DNA of 7,022 bases from Candidatus Parcubacteria bacterium (GCA_026395675.1 JAPLYF010000035.1:1-7022), one strand, 5' to 3'. Positions 1-4,812 are shown, counted from the first letter of the stretch. The notes: a model not told the origin generated them from the sequence alone. Numbers and translations: made by a program.

Positions 1-213
1 TGGCGCTAAATTAATAACTATTTTTTTGGAATAGGGAAAAGGCAAGTCGCAATTTTTAATGGCCAGACGAATGCGCTGTTTGGCTTCTTGCACCGCAGTA
101 TCGCCCAAACCAACAATAAAGGTATCTGGTTTGCCAAAAGAGACATCCACCTCAACTTCAACTAATTGGGGGTTTAGACCGATGACTGCGATAGAATTGA
201 GTTTAGATAACAT
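1..213 (-). CDS. ComM/YifB-type Mg-chelatase-like AAA+ ATPase, N-terminal 71 residues (cut by window edge)
   Basis: Only the first 71 codons are present; the frame stays open to the window edge. The protein starts MLSKLNSIAVIGLNP and continues with FIVGLGDTAVQEAKQRIR, a short linker and KKIVINLAP. This matches the conserved N-terminal domain of the ComM/YifB family (IVGLP..AV.E...RVR.A..N......I.VNLAPA). In characterised members this domain precedes an AAA+ helicase core and a C-terminal Mg-chelatase-like domain; ComM drives branch migration when transformed DNA is integrated. The family call rests on the N-domain alone, because the Walker motifs lie outside the window. The ATG at 213-211 is the first in-frame start. 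Only a weak AAAGG lies almost against it, so initiation is not well supported by a Shine-Dalgarno sequence. The gene lies downstream of the hairpin array on the same strand. Confidence 0.88.
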   Translation of the reverse strand, partial: MLSKLNSIAVIGLNPQLVEVEVDVSFGKPDTFIVGLGDTAVQEAKQRIRLAIKNCDLPFPYSKKIVINLAP

Positions 214-253
214 GCCTTTATTTTACTTTTAAACTAATTTTTATGCAAAAGAA

Positions 254-312
254 AAAGAGGAGACATACGACTTGTCGTTTTTAAAAAACAACTCAAAGTT
301 CGTCTCCTCTTT
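254..312 (-). terminator. Terminator-like hairpin closing the array
   Basis: An 11-bp perfect stem (AAAGAGGAGAC at 254-264 with its complement at 302-312) is followed on the minus strand by a T-rich tail, TTTTTCTTTT. The 37-nt loop is longer than in a classical intrinsic terminator. It holds smaller palindromes: ACGA-CTTG-TCGT at 267-278 and an AAC/GTT pair at 290-300. It is the last structured element before the ComM/YifB start, so it may end the transcript from the 806 region. Strand assignment is inferred from the T-tract. Confidence 0.45.
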
Positions 313-569
313 ATTTGCGCGGACATTACTTCAATCATCATTTTATGACAACAATCCTTTCGTCCGCAAAGAAAAAGGCGAGACAATACGGGAATCATAC
401 ACTAAAGTATAGCCGTTGCGTCATCTCGCCGATTAAATAATAATTTAATTTAAAAGTGCAGGAGATAGTAGGCCATTCATCCACTAAAGGATAAATCCGA
501 ATTCATCTCCCGTTTTTGGCGGACAAACCTCAACTCATTCACTTAAGAATATCGAAGCTCTCATCCGCC
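254..569 (-). repeat. Tandem array of five long inverted-repeat (hairpin) units
   Basis: This stretch has no convincing ORF and is filled by five consecutive stem-loops of about 50-60 nt. Outer stems are 254-264/302-312 (11 bp), 319-324/362-367 (6 bp), 377-383/424-430 (7 bp), 461-466/505-510 (6 bp) and 518-523/564-569 (6 bp). Stem sequences differ but pairing is kept. Four units carry a central 4-bp hairpin with a 6-nt loop: TCAT/ATGA at 335-348, ATAC/GTAT at 397-410, ATCC/GGAT at 479-492 and ATTC/GAAT at 537-550. Three of those loops read ACTAAA, ACTAAA and ACTTAA. Read on the minus strand, units 254-312 and 377-430 end in TTTTTCTTT tracts, so they could also terminate transcription. The minus strand is preferred because the upstream 60-residue gene would be transcribed into the array. 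Function is unknown. Confidence 0.8.
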
Positions 570-589
570 GTTTAAAAATTAAAGACCAT

Positions 590-772
590 TTACGAACCAA
601 TTATGCCTATAATTATAATAAAAACCATAAGCACAGGCACGAAGAAAAGCAGTAGAATAATAGGCCAATCTTCACGGACTCCATGTGGCCTTGGACCTCC
701 TGCCTCGCTGCCCAGAGGAACTCCTTCCTCTGCTTCCACACACATGCCATTAGCTTTGCCTTTTTTCAACAT
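590..772 (-). CDS. 60-residue single-pass membrane protein, family unknown
   Basis: The small protein has a charged, Gly/Pro/Glu-rich N-terminal half (MLKKGKANG..., residues 1-36) and one long hydrophobic segment at about residues 37-59, ending GIIGS. I do not recognise a family. It is judged a real gene because of its signals: an ideal Shine-Dalgarno AAGGAGG (785-779) lies 6 nt before the ATG (772-770), and upstream sits a TTGACA-N17-TAAACT promoter. The overlapping plus-strand frame lacks both. The N-terminus has two Lys pairs but no signal-peptide core, so a C-terminal anchor with a cytoplasmic or exposed head is plausible. It is flanked upstream by lspA and downstream by the hairpin array, which would form its 3' untranslated region. 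It carries Cys11 but no lipobox around it. Confidence 0.75.
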   Translation of the reverse strand: MLKKGKANGMCVEAEEGVPLGSEAGGPRPHGVREDWPIILLLFFVPVLMVFIIIIGIIGS

Positions 773-785
773 TGTTTACCTCCTT

Positions 786-798
786 GGCACTTTGTGCC
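786..798 (-). promoter_or_regulatory. Leader hairpin abutting the Shine-Dalgarno of the 60-residue gene
   Basis: GGCAC-TTT-GTGCC forms a perfect 5-bp stem with a 3-nt loop. Its edge touches the Shine-Dalgarno AAGGAGG (785-779) with no gap. A hairpin here could help keep the ribosome site open or serve as a binding site; its role is inferred. Confidence 0.5.
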
Positions 799-812
799 TT
801 AAATTTTTTTTA

Positions 813-841
813 AGTTTACAAATTTAAAATTCGTTTGTCAA
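813..841 (-). promoter_or_regulatory. Sigma-70-type promoter of the 60-residue membrane protein gene
   Basis: On the minus strand, TTGACA (841-836) is followed by a 17-nt spacer and TAAACT (818-813). The -35 is a perfect consensus and the -10 matches 4 of 6. The expected start is near 806, giving a leader of roughly 35 nt that contains the SD-proximal hairpin. Confidence 0.75.
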
Positions 842-865
842 GGGGAAAAGGCCTAGACGTAACTT

Positions 866-911
866 TTATCGGCCGCTTTAGCGGCCGCACGGCGGCTAAA
901 GCCGCCGATAA
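866..911. repeat. GC-rich cruciform of two facing hairpins within an outer stem
   Basis: In otherwise AT-rich DNA, TTATC (866-870) pairs with GATAA (907-911). The pair encloses GGCCGC-TTTA-GCGGCC (871-886) and GGCGGC-TAAA-GCCGCC (891-906), separated by GCAC. The same bases can instead fold into one 16-bp hairpin with a single mismatch (868-883 with 895-910 as nearly complementary arms). It sits about 25 bp upstream of the -35 box at 836-841 and has no T-tract on either side. REP-like or regulatory roles are possible but unproven. Confidence 0.8.
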
Positions 912-920
912 TACAATATT

Positions 921-942
921 CTTCGAGACTAAAGTCTCGAAG
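921..942 (-). terminator. Hairpin overlapping the lspA stop codon
   Basis: CTTCGAGAC-TAAA-GTCTCGAAG is a perfect 9-bp stem with a 4-nt loop. The lspA TAG stop (931-929) lies at the loop, so the last sense codons form one arm. On the minus strand it is followed by AATATTGTATTAT rather than a T-run, so it is a weak terminator at best and perhaps a 3'-end stabilising hairpin. Confidence 0.5.
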
Positions 943-1423
943 CGATAGGTTTTGGCTTTTTCTTAAATTCACTAAAAATATAGAGAATTACTCCTACCAC
1001 AATCATCACATCTGCCAGATTAAAAACCGGCCAGATAAAAATATTAATATAATCAATCACAAAGCCAAAAATTAATCGGTCAATTAAATTACTTAGAGCG
1101 CCTAAAATAATCAAGGAAACTGCAGTCAATCCCCATAAATTATTTCTCAGCAAGTTTTGTATCCAGATATAGGATAAAACTATAAGAATAAAGATAACGA
1201 AAACAATCGTAAGTATTTGAGGTAAAGGCAGACTAAAAGCTACATTTTGATTTGGTGTAAATATAATCTGTATAAATTTGCCAGGCCAAGGCCTAGACTG
1301 GCTAAAAAAATAAAATCCCTCTTTCGGAACTTTATTTAGAAAATAATATTTGATTAAAGATTCAAGTATAAATAAATCAAAACTTAAGCTTACTAATAAA
1401 ACAATTTTCTTGAATTTAGCCAT
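929..1423 (-). CDS. lspA: Lipoprotein signal peptidase (signal peptidase II)
   Basis: LspA is an inner-membrane aspartyl protease that cuts the signal peptide from diacylglyceryl-modified prolipoproteins at the lipobox cysteine. The 164 residues are normal for the family. Four hydrophobic segments are visible (about 7-27, 68-88, 96-116, 132-152). The conserved boxes are PNQNVAFS (57-64, where the family usually has N-x-G-x-A-F, so Gly is replaced by Asn60), ALSNLIDRL (109-117) and PVFNLADV (132-139). Asp115 and Asp138 fit the catalytic pair. The TM1 box D-x-x-x-K appears as ESLIK (Glu21 in place of Asp). The ATG lies 8 nt after the stop of the upstream TraR/DksA-like gene, with AAAGGG between them, so the two are probably co-transcribed and possibly translationally coupled. 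Confidence 0.95.
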   Translation of the reverse strand: MAKFKKIVLLVSLSFDLFILESLIKYYFLNKVPKEGFYFFSQSRPWPGKFIQIIFTPNQNVAFSLPLPQILTIVFVIFILIVLSYIWIQNLLRNNLWGLTAVSLIILGALSNLIDRLIFGFVIDYINIFIWPVFNLADVMIVVGVILYIFSEFKKKPKPIASRL

Positions 1424-1431
1424 AACCCTTT

Positions 1432-1800
1432 TTATTGGCTGGTTAACTTTTCCTTACACTCAACGCAAGCATTTGAAGTCGGTCTCGCCATAAGACGATC
1501 CTCGGGAATTTCCTGGCCGCAATAAGCGCACTTGCCATAAGTGCCATTTTCAATCCGCTCCAGTGCCTTTTTTATATCACGCAAGGTTTTTTCCAAAGAA
1601 AATTCAATTGATAAATTATCAGTATATTGGGCTATTTCCTCTGCGTTTTCGTCTTCTTTATCACCATAATCAGGAAATTCTGAACGATAATTATCCTTAA
1701 TAAATTTATCTTCTTTGGCAAAACCAGACAGTTCATTTTCAATCTGTTTTTTTCTGGCCAAAAGATCGTTTTTAATTTTTTCTAGAATTTCTTTTTTCAT
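1432..1800 (-). CDS. TraR/DksA-family C4 zinc-finger protein
   Basis: The 122-residue protein has an N-terminal charged coiled-coil region (about 1-35 and 55-85) and a C-terminal zinc finger with Cys91-x2-Cys94 and Cys112-x2-Cys115. The finger is embedded in NGTYGKCAYCGQEIPEDRL (85-103) and ends ARPTSNACVECKEK. This is the hallmark of the TraR/DksA family, whose members bind in the RNA polymerase secondary channel and modulate promoter escape, often with ppGpp. The coiled-coil tip residues that define true DksA (D-x-x-D-x-A) are not clearly present: the region reads GDKEDENAEE, so I give no gene symbol. It is the first gene of a likely operon with lspA. The ATG at 1800 has no recognisable Shine-Dalgarno; the upstream stretch is only A/T. 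Confidence 0.9.
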   Translation of the reverse strand: MKKEILEKIKNDLLARKKQIENELSGFAKEDKFIKDNYRSEFPDYGDKEDENAEEIAQYTDNLSIEFSLEKTLRDIKKALERIENGTYGKCAYCGQEIPEDRLMARPTSNACVECKEKLTSQ

Positions 1801-1836
1801 AATTTTAAAATTAAACTAAAAAATTTGCTTAATATA

Positions 1837-1845
1837 ATTATAGCA
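1837..1845 (-). promoter_or_regulatory. Extended -10 promoter for the TraR/DksA-lspA operon
   Basis: On the minus strand the sequence TGC-TATAAT (1845-1837) is an extended -10 with a perfect hexamer. No good -35 lies at 16-18 nt. The expected start near 1830 would give a leader of about 30 nt that lacks a Shine-Dalgarno. Confidence 0.5.
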
Positions 1846-1911
1846 AATAGTAGTAAATAGTATAAGCGAGATTATTAAAAAAAGCAAGTATTTAAGGAAA
1901 GTTTTTTTAAT

Positions 1912-2266
1912 TGAAAAAGGCCTCGCACTGATGCCCTAAAATTTATATTTCGTGGCCAGACGAGACCTTTATGACCTTATTAGTTTAACGCCCGCCTACG
2001 CGAGCCATTAAAAATCGGCATAAAGCCATGCATTACCCTCTTGGGGCGATGAAAGGTAAAACCTTTTACCATTTTTTGGCTTGAAACCAAGCCATAGTTA
2101 TAAAATTGTAGTGATACAATAATCAATTTTGTTTTTGTTTTTAAATCTCCCCAAATAGATCCAAATAAAAACAGTAAAAGGCATAGAAATTTAGCCAAGA
2201 ATTGGCCCTTTTAGGGCTAAAATTAGCTTTTGGCTAGATTTCCATAAATATTTAAATGTACATTTC
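1912..2266 (-). ncRNA. Candidate structured RNA of about 355 nt with its own strong promoter and terminator
   Basis: The boundaries are inferred: the 5' end about 7 nt past a perfect -10 box, the 3' end at the T-tract after the 1916-1970 stem. Between them are compact hairpins: a 13-bp stem 2186-2198/2230-2242 with one T-G pair, holding a GCCCT/AGGGC hairpin (2205-2217); TGGCTTG-AAAC-CAAGCCA (2077-2094); GGTAAA/TTTACC (2055-2070); CCC/GGG (2036-2045); and GCAT/ATGC (2018-2031). I looked for the RNase P GAGGAAAGUCC core, tmRNA tRNA-like ends and the SRP core and found none. The same span carries a 72-codon frame (2198-1980, TTG start, AAAAGGG before it, hydrophobic N-terminus) whose stop is 10 nt from the terminator, so a small secreted or membrane protein is the main alternative. 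Confidence 0.4.
1914..1970 (-). terminator. Long stem-loop with T-tract ending the 2266-1912 transcript
   Basis: Arms 1916-1925 and 1961-1970 pair over 10 positions with one C-A mismatch. Inside, CTG-(AT bulge)-GCC (1928-1935) pairs with GGCCAG (1954-1959), and AAAT/ATTT (1939-1950) caps the structure. On the minus strand the stem runs into TTTTTC. It shares its build (outer stem, inner 3+3 bp with a 2-nt bulge, apical 4-bp hairpin) with the 377-430 unit of the array. Confidence 0.55.
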
Positions 2267-2273
2267 TACTATA

Positions 2274-2302
2274 ATTATATCAATTGTCTGACATTTTGTC
2301 AA
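2274..2302 (-). promoter_or_regulatory. Perfect-consensus sigma-70 promoter
   Basis: On the minus strand TTGACA is followed by exactly 17 nt and TATAAT (-10 at 2279-2274). Both hexamers are perfect, the best promoter in the window. It points leftward into the 2266-1912 structured region and not into any long ORF. The spacer contains a GTCA/TGAC inverted repeat that overlaps the -35 and could be an operator. Confidence 0.8.
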
Positions 2303-2325
2303 TTTTGTTATCTTATATTTAAAGA

Positions 2326-2351
2326 AAAAATAGCTAAAATTAGCTATTTTT
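2326..2351 (-). terminator. Terminator downstream of the DUF3352-like gene
   Basis: AAAAATAGCTA (2326-2336) and TAGCTATTTTT (2341-2351) form a perfect 11-bp stem with an AAAT loop. On the minus strand it is followed by more T (TTTC TTT), so it fits an intrinsic terminator about 115 nt after the gene's stop. The plus-strand reading also ends in five T, so it may work both ways. It separates the gene from the promoter at 2274-2302. Confidence 0.65.
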
Positions 2352-2434
2352 AAGTATGAAAAAATAAGACAAAACTATAAATTTAAAAACAATATTCTTA
2401 TAACCAATAACCAAAATTTATTTTCATCCCCAAC

Positions 2435-2455
2435 CTTTTCCCCAGCTTTTCCCCA
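2435..2455. repeat. Period-11 direct repeat CTTTTCCCCA
   Basis: CTTTTCCCCA occurs at 2435-2444 and 2446-2455, just past the stop codon of the minus-strand gene. A third, weaker copy (TTTTCATCCCCAA) lies at 2421-2433, and TAACCA is also repeated near 2400-2415. Read on the minus strand these are runs of TGGGGAAAAG. No function is assigned. Confidence 0.6.
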
Positions 2456-2466
2456 AAGTTATTAAT

Positions 2467-3921
2467 TTACTCTAAAATTAGCAAAATTCTATTATTTTCA
2501 GTAATATTTAATTGAAATTTCTTAATAAATATATTAAATCGTTGTAATATTGGCTCAGCTAAATATAAATTTTGGCTAAAATTAGTATTATTATCAGAAT
2601 TATTAAAATATTTTAATTCCTTTTCTAAATTTTCCTTATTTAATACATCTTGCATAATTTGCATATTATTAGCCAAAAAAACAAAATTATCCTTTTGGGC
2701 TAAGACAATTTCCCTCCCATCTTTATTCAAATAATCCAAATCAATATTATTTACGCGTATTTTTTCAAAATTATATTGATTTGGTTGCCTTACAATTTGG
2801 GTTATTTTGCTATAATCAGGCATAATTTTTTCATTTTCAACTGGATTTGCTGTTGCTAAATAACCTTTAATTACTTCCTGTAGTTTTTCAATTTGTTGTT
2901 GATTCATTGCTTGACTTGGTTTTAAGATAGCCAATAATCTATTATCTGCTTTCATAATTAACGTTGTTTGGCCATTAATAAATGGTGCTAAATCTTTTTG
3001 CCAATCAAAATTATATAACTTCTGCCAATAACCTAAATTTTGATTTAAAGAATTAAATTCGTTTAAATCATATTGCTTTAAATTATTTAGAACCTGGGAA
3101 ATATATTGCTGACCTCTGCCAAAACTTAGAAAAGCTAAATAATCAGTGGGGATATCTGCTGATAATACTGTTTTTTCTTCCTCTGTGTTAATTTCTTTGC
3201 TGGTAATGAGAATCTTTTGATCAATTGTTTTTAAACCCAAGTATAAATCATTACTCAGGCTGTCCTTTAAAACAAAACTTAAAAATTTGAGCTGATCTGA
3301 TGGAACTTGGTTTAATCTTGTCAAAACTGCTTTTGAATTAATATAAATTTTGCCAAAACTATCATGATTAAAACTTTTTAGCATTAAAACAGTGCTGACT
3401 TTTTGGGCTAAAGCAGGACTTTCCTTCAAAGATGTTAATTTGACTGTTTCCAATACCTTTTGAGAATTACTAATGGCTAAAATATTGCGCTCTAAAACTT
3501 GGTTTTTTAATATTAAATAATGCCAATTATTTTTTCCCAGCTGATTTAGATAATTATCTATTTTTTTACTATCTAAATTAAACATTATTAAATAAGAAAG
3601 AGAATTATCTTGTTCAGGAATAACAGCCAGGGCCGCATTATAATTAATAAAAAGGTTCAAATTATCCCAAGGCAAAGCAATAAAATTATAATTTTCTTCA
3701 ATTTCATTTACAAATTTATTAAAAATTAAATTATCTTTTAGACCTTTATTATTTAAATTCAAGGAAACATAGACAAGAGCATTTTTAGGTGTATATTTTA
3801 GGAAAACATCCTTTTTGAAATAATAATTATAATATAAAAAAAGGCAAATTAATATAATAAAAAGAATCGCCCCTAAAATTTTTGACAAGAAAATAATTAA
3901 GCGTTTGTGCCAGATGGACAT
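2467..3921 (-). CDS. Membrane-anchored extracytoplasmic protein, DUF3352-like
   Basis: The 484-residue protein begins with a short basic stretch (MSIWHKR) and one hydrophobic anchor at about 9-31. The long remainder is probably outside the membrane. Directly after the anchor comes KYTPKNALVYVSLNLNN (42-58), resembling the opening of DUF3352 proteins (P..t..yv.ln), and the body has repeated segments of that type, such as PTDYLAFLSFG and FINGQTTLIMK. The resemblance is from memory, not from a search. No catalytic motif is apparent. Composition is extremely AT-driven (Asn, Ile, Leu, Lys), more so than in the plus-strand genes. The start has no Shine-Dalgarno and lies inside a long inverted repeat. 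The gene ends 115 nt before a terminator and shares no operon with its neighbours. Function unknown. Confidence 0.7.
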   Translation of the reverse strand: MSIWHKRLIIFLSKILGAILFIILICLFLYYNYYFKKDVFLKYTPKNALVYVSLNLNNKGLKDNLIFNKFVNEIEENYNFIALPWDNLNLFINYNAALAVIPEQDNSLSYLIMFNLDSKKIDNYLNQLGKNNWHYLILKNQVLERNILAISNSQKVLETVKLTSLKESPALAQKVSTVLMLKSFNHDSFGKIYINSKAVLTRLNQVPSDQLKFLSFVLKDSLSNDLYLGLKTIDQKILITSKEINTEEEKTVLSADIPTDYLAFLSFGRGQQYISQVLNNLKQYDLNEFNSLNQNLGYWQKLYNFDWQKDLAPFINGQTTLIMKADNRLLAILKPSQAMNQQQIEKLQEVIKGYLATANPVENEKIMPDYSKITQIVRQPNQYNFEKIRVNNIDLDYLNKDGREIVLAQKDNFVFLANNMQIMQDVLNKENLEKELKYFNNSDNNTNFSQNLYLAEPILQRFNIFIKKFQLNITENNRILLILE

Positions 3922-4012
3922 ATAGATACGAATCTACGGATTAGGCTACAGATCTACGAAAATTAATAAATACTTTTGTATCTGTAGTATCCGTAGAGAT
4001 TTGTAGATATGT
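3918..4012. repeat. Imperfect 95-bp inverted repeat over the DUF3352-like start codon
   Basis: The left arm (3918-3960) and right arm (3972-4012) pair through blocks ACATAT/ATATGT, CTACGGAT/ATCCGTAG, CTACAGAT/ATCTGTAG and AAAA/TTTT with small offsets, leaving an AT-rich loop near 3962-3972. ATCTACG-type words recur within it. On the minus-strand transcript the right arm is made first and the gene's ATG (3921-3919) falls in the base of the stem, so the start could be occluded. The type of sequence suggests a dispersed repeat family, which cannot be tested from this window. Confidence 0.75.
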
Positions 4013-4031
4013 AACAATTTTACCAAAGACC

Positions 4032-4058
4032 TTGACTTTTGCCAATTATTTGTTAAGG
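4032..4058 (+). promoter_or_regulatory. Promoter-like block of unit 1
   Basis: TTGACT (4032-4037) is followed after 15 nt by TTAAGG (4053-4058), within a string TTATTTGTTAAGGTTTA that recurs almost exactly before unit 2. The -35 is strong, while the -10 is poor and the spacer short, so the conserved block may include another binding site. Conservation before all three ORFs supports a real control region. Confidence 0.55.
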
Positions 4059-4065
4059 TTTAAAT

Positions 4066-4079
4066 ATCGTGAAAACACT
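4066..4079 (+). promoter_or_regulatory. Degenerate GNRA-type leader hairpin of unit 1
   Basis: ATCGTGAAAACACT aligns without gaps to AGCGTGAGAACGCT of units 2 and 3, differing at three positions. The GAAA loop keeps the GNRA pattern, but only the outermost and the two innermost pairs remain, so this copy may have decayed or act at sequence level. Confidence 0.4.
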
Positions 4080-4105
4080 AAAAGGATCTTTGAAAGGAGG
4101 CGTAA

Positions 4106-4672
4106 ATGGCTGACAGATGTGTAAAAGGCACTTTAATGGCTGATTATGCCAGAATGATTAAGGCCAATCCCGAGCTTGACTGGAAGAAATACCTTAAACC
4201 TGAAGATTGGAAAGTTATTGAAGGCAAGATTTTGGAATCGGTTTGGTACCCATTTGACACTTTTTCGCGTTGCGGAGTAGCGATTTTTAAAATCATTGCC
4301 CAGGGCAACCTGGAATTGGTGAAATTATGGGGTAAATCCCGGGCCGATTATCTTTTTACACAAATATATCGCAGCCTAGGCGAATCACCCAATCCCATTA
4401 TTGCCCTAAAAAAATATATTGGGTTGCGCAAAACATTTACAAATTTTGACATGTTTGAGATGGAACTGGAAGAAATTTCAGCCAATCATATTAAGATCAA
4501 AACAAAATCAGTTGAGCAAAAAAATGAGGGCAATGAACCATTTACCTGGCAAATTGCCGGCTCAATTGAAAAACTGATTGAGCTGACTGGCGGCAAAAAG
4601 CCAAAATTCAAAATCCTGGCCAAAGAATGGAAAGGCGATCCCCACACCATTTCAGAATGGACATGGGAATAA
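4106..4672 (+). CDS. 188-residue protein of unknown family (unit 1)
   Basis: The ATG at 4106 follows AAAGGAGG (4093-4100) at 5 nt, an ideal ribosome site, and so is preferred over the in-frame ATG at codon 11. The protein is soluble and mixed alpha/beta with no signal peptide. Visible parts are VKGTLMADYARMI (6-18), ESVWYPFDTFSRCGVAIFKIIAQGN (44-68), LWGKSRADYLF (74-84), RKTFTNFDMFEMELEEIS (108-125) and a closing WQIAGSIEKLIELTGGK...EWTWE (148-188). The order (VKG.., YP.., G-R/K.., a late beta strand, G..E.L...G) loosely recalls the DUF2378/TIGR02265 group and V4R-like sensor folds; this is a weak guess from memory. It shares control sequences with units 2 and 3 but no clear protein similarity. 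Cys5 and Cys56 are present; no metal site is evident. Confidence 0.8.
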   Translation: MADRCVKGTLMADYARMIKANPELDWKKYLKPEDWKVIEGKILESVWYPFDTFSRCGVAIFKIIAQGNLELVKLWGKSRADYLFTQIYRSLGESPNPIIALKKYIGLRKTFTNFDMFEMELEEISANHIKIKTKSVEQKNEGNEPFTWQIAGSIEKLIELTGGKKPKFKILAKEWKGDPHTISEWTWE

Positions 4673-4677
4673 TACAA

Positions 4678-4710
4678 AGGGGCAATCAATGATTGCCTCT
4701 TTTTCTTTTA
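4678..4710 (+). terminator. Intrinsic terminator of unit 1
   Basis: GGCAATC (4681-4687) and GATTGCC (4691-4697) form a 7-bp stem with an AAT loop, extended by A-T, G-C and G-T pairs, then TTTTTCTTTT. It starts 5 nt after the stop codon. The unit 2 terminator has the same stem core and the same tail. Confidence 0.85.
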
Positions 4711-4716
4711 AAGTCG

Positions 4717-4790
4717 TTTGAGGCTAAGCATTGAATGCATATTTAAAAAACTAGCTGTTACTATGCTTTTGTTTAAGGCTTAGCCTCGAA
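4717..4790 (+). repeat. Long GAGGCTAAGC stem-loop, copy A
   Basis: GAGGCTAAGC (4720-4729) pairs with GCTTAGCCTC (4778-4787). Outward pairs TTT/GAA and an inner TTGAA/TTTAA helix (4731-4735/4772-4776) extend the stem to about 18 pairs around an AT-rich loop of about 36 nt. It lies between the terminator and a second GATTGCCTCTTTTT, making a direct repeat of AATGATTGCCTCTTTTT (4688-4704 and 4793-4809). A near copy follows unit 2 at 6160-6233. Confidence 0.8.
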
Positions 4791-4812
4791 GTAATGATTG
4801 CCTCTTTTTTTC

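Noticed and set aside
254..569. CRISPR array or integron attC cluster
   Set aside because: The repeats are not identical, there are no unique spacers of constant length, no cas or integrase gene, and no ORFs between units.
603..827. Plus-strand 74-codon frame opposite the 60-residue membrane protein
   Set aside because: It has no ribosome site or promoter, and it covers the minus-strand promoter and Shine-Dalgarno, which are of high quality.
1980..2198. Minus-strand 72-codon frame with TTG start as a confident gene
   Set aside because: It has a promoter, a possible AAAAGGG and a hydrophobic start, but a rare start codon, no recognisable family, and perfect hairpins throughout. It is kept only as an alternative to the ncRNA call.
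1912..2266. tmRNA, RNase P RNA or SRP RNA
   Set aside because: The length is right for the first two, but the conserved cores (tRNA-like GGTTCGA end, GAGGAAAGUCC, SRP GGAAGGAAGC-type core) are not present.
4486..4689. Minus-strand frame inside unit 1
   Set aside because: It is antisense to a gene with an ideal ribosome site, and it begins within the terminator.
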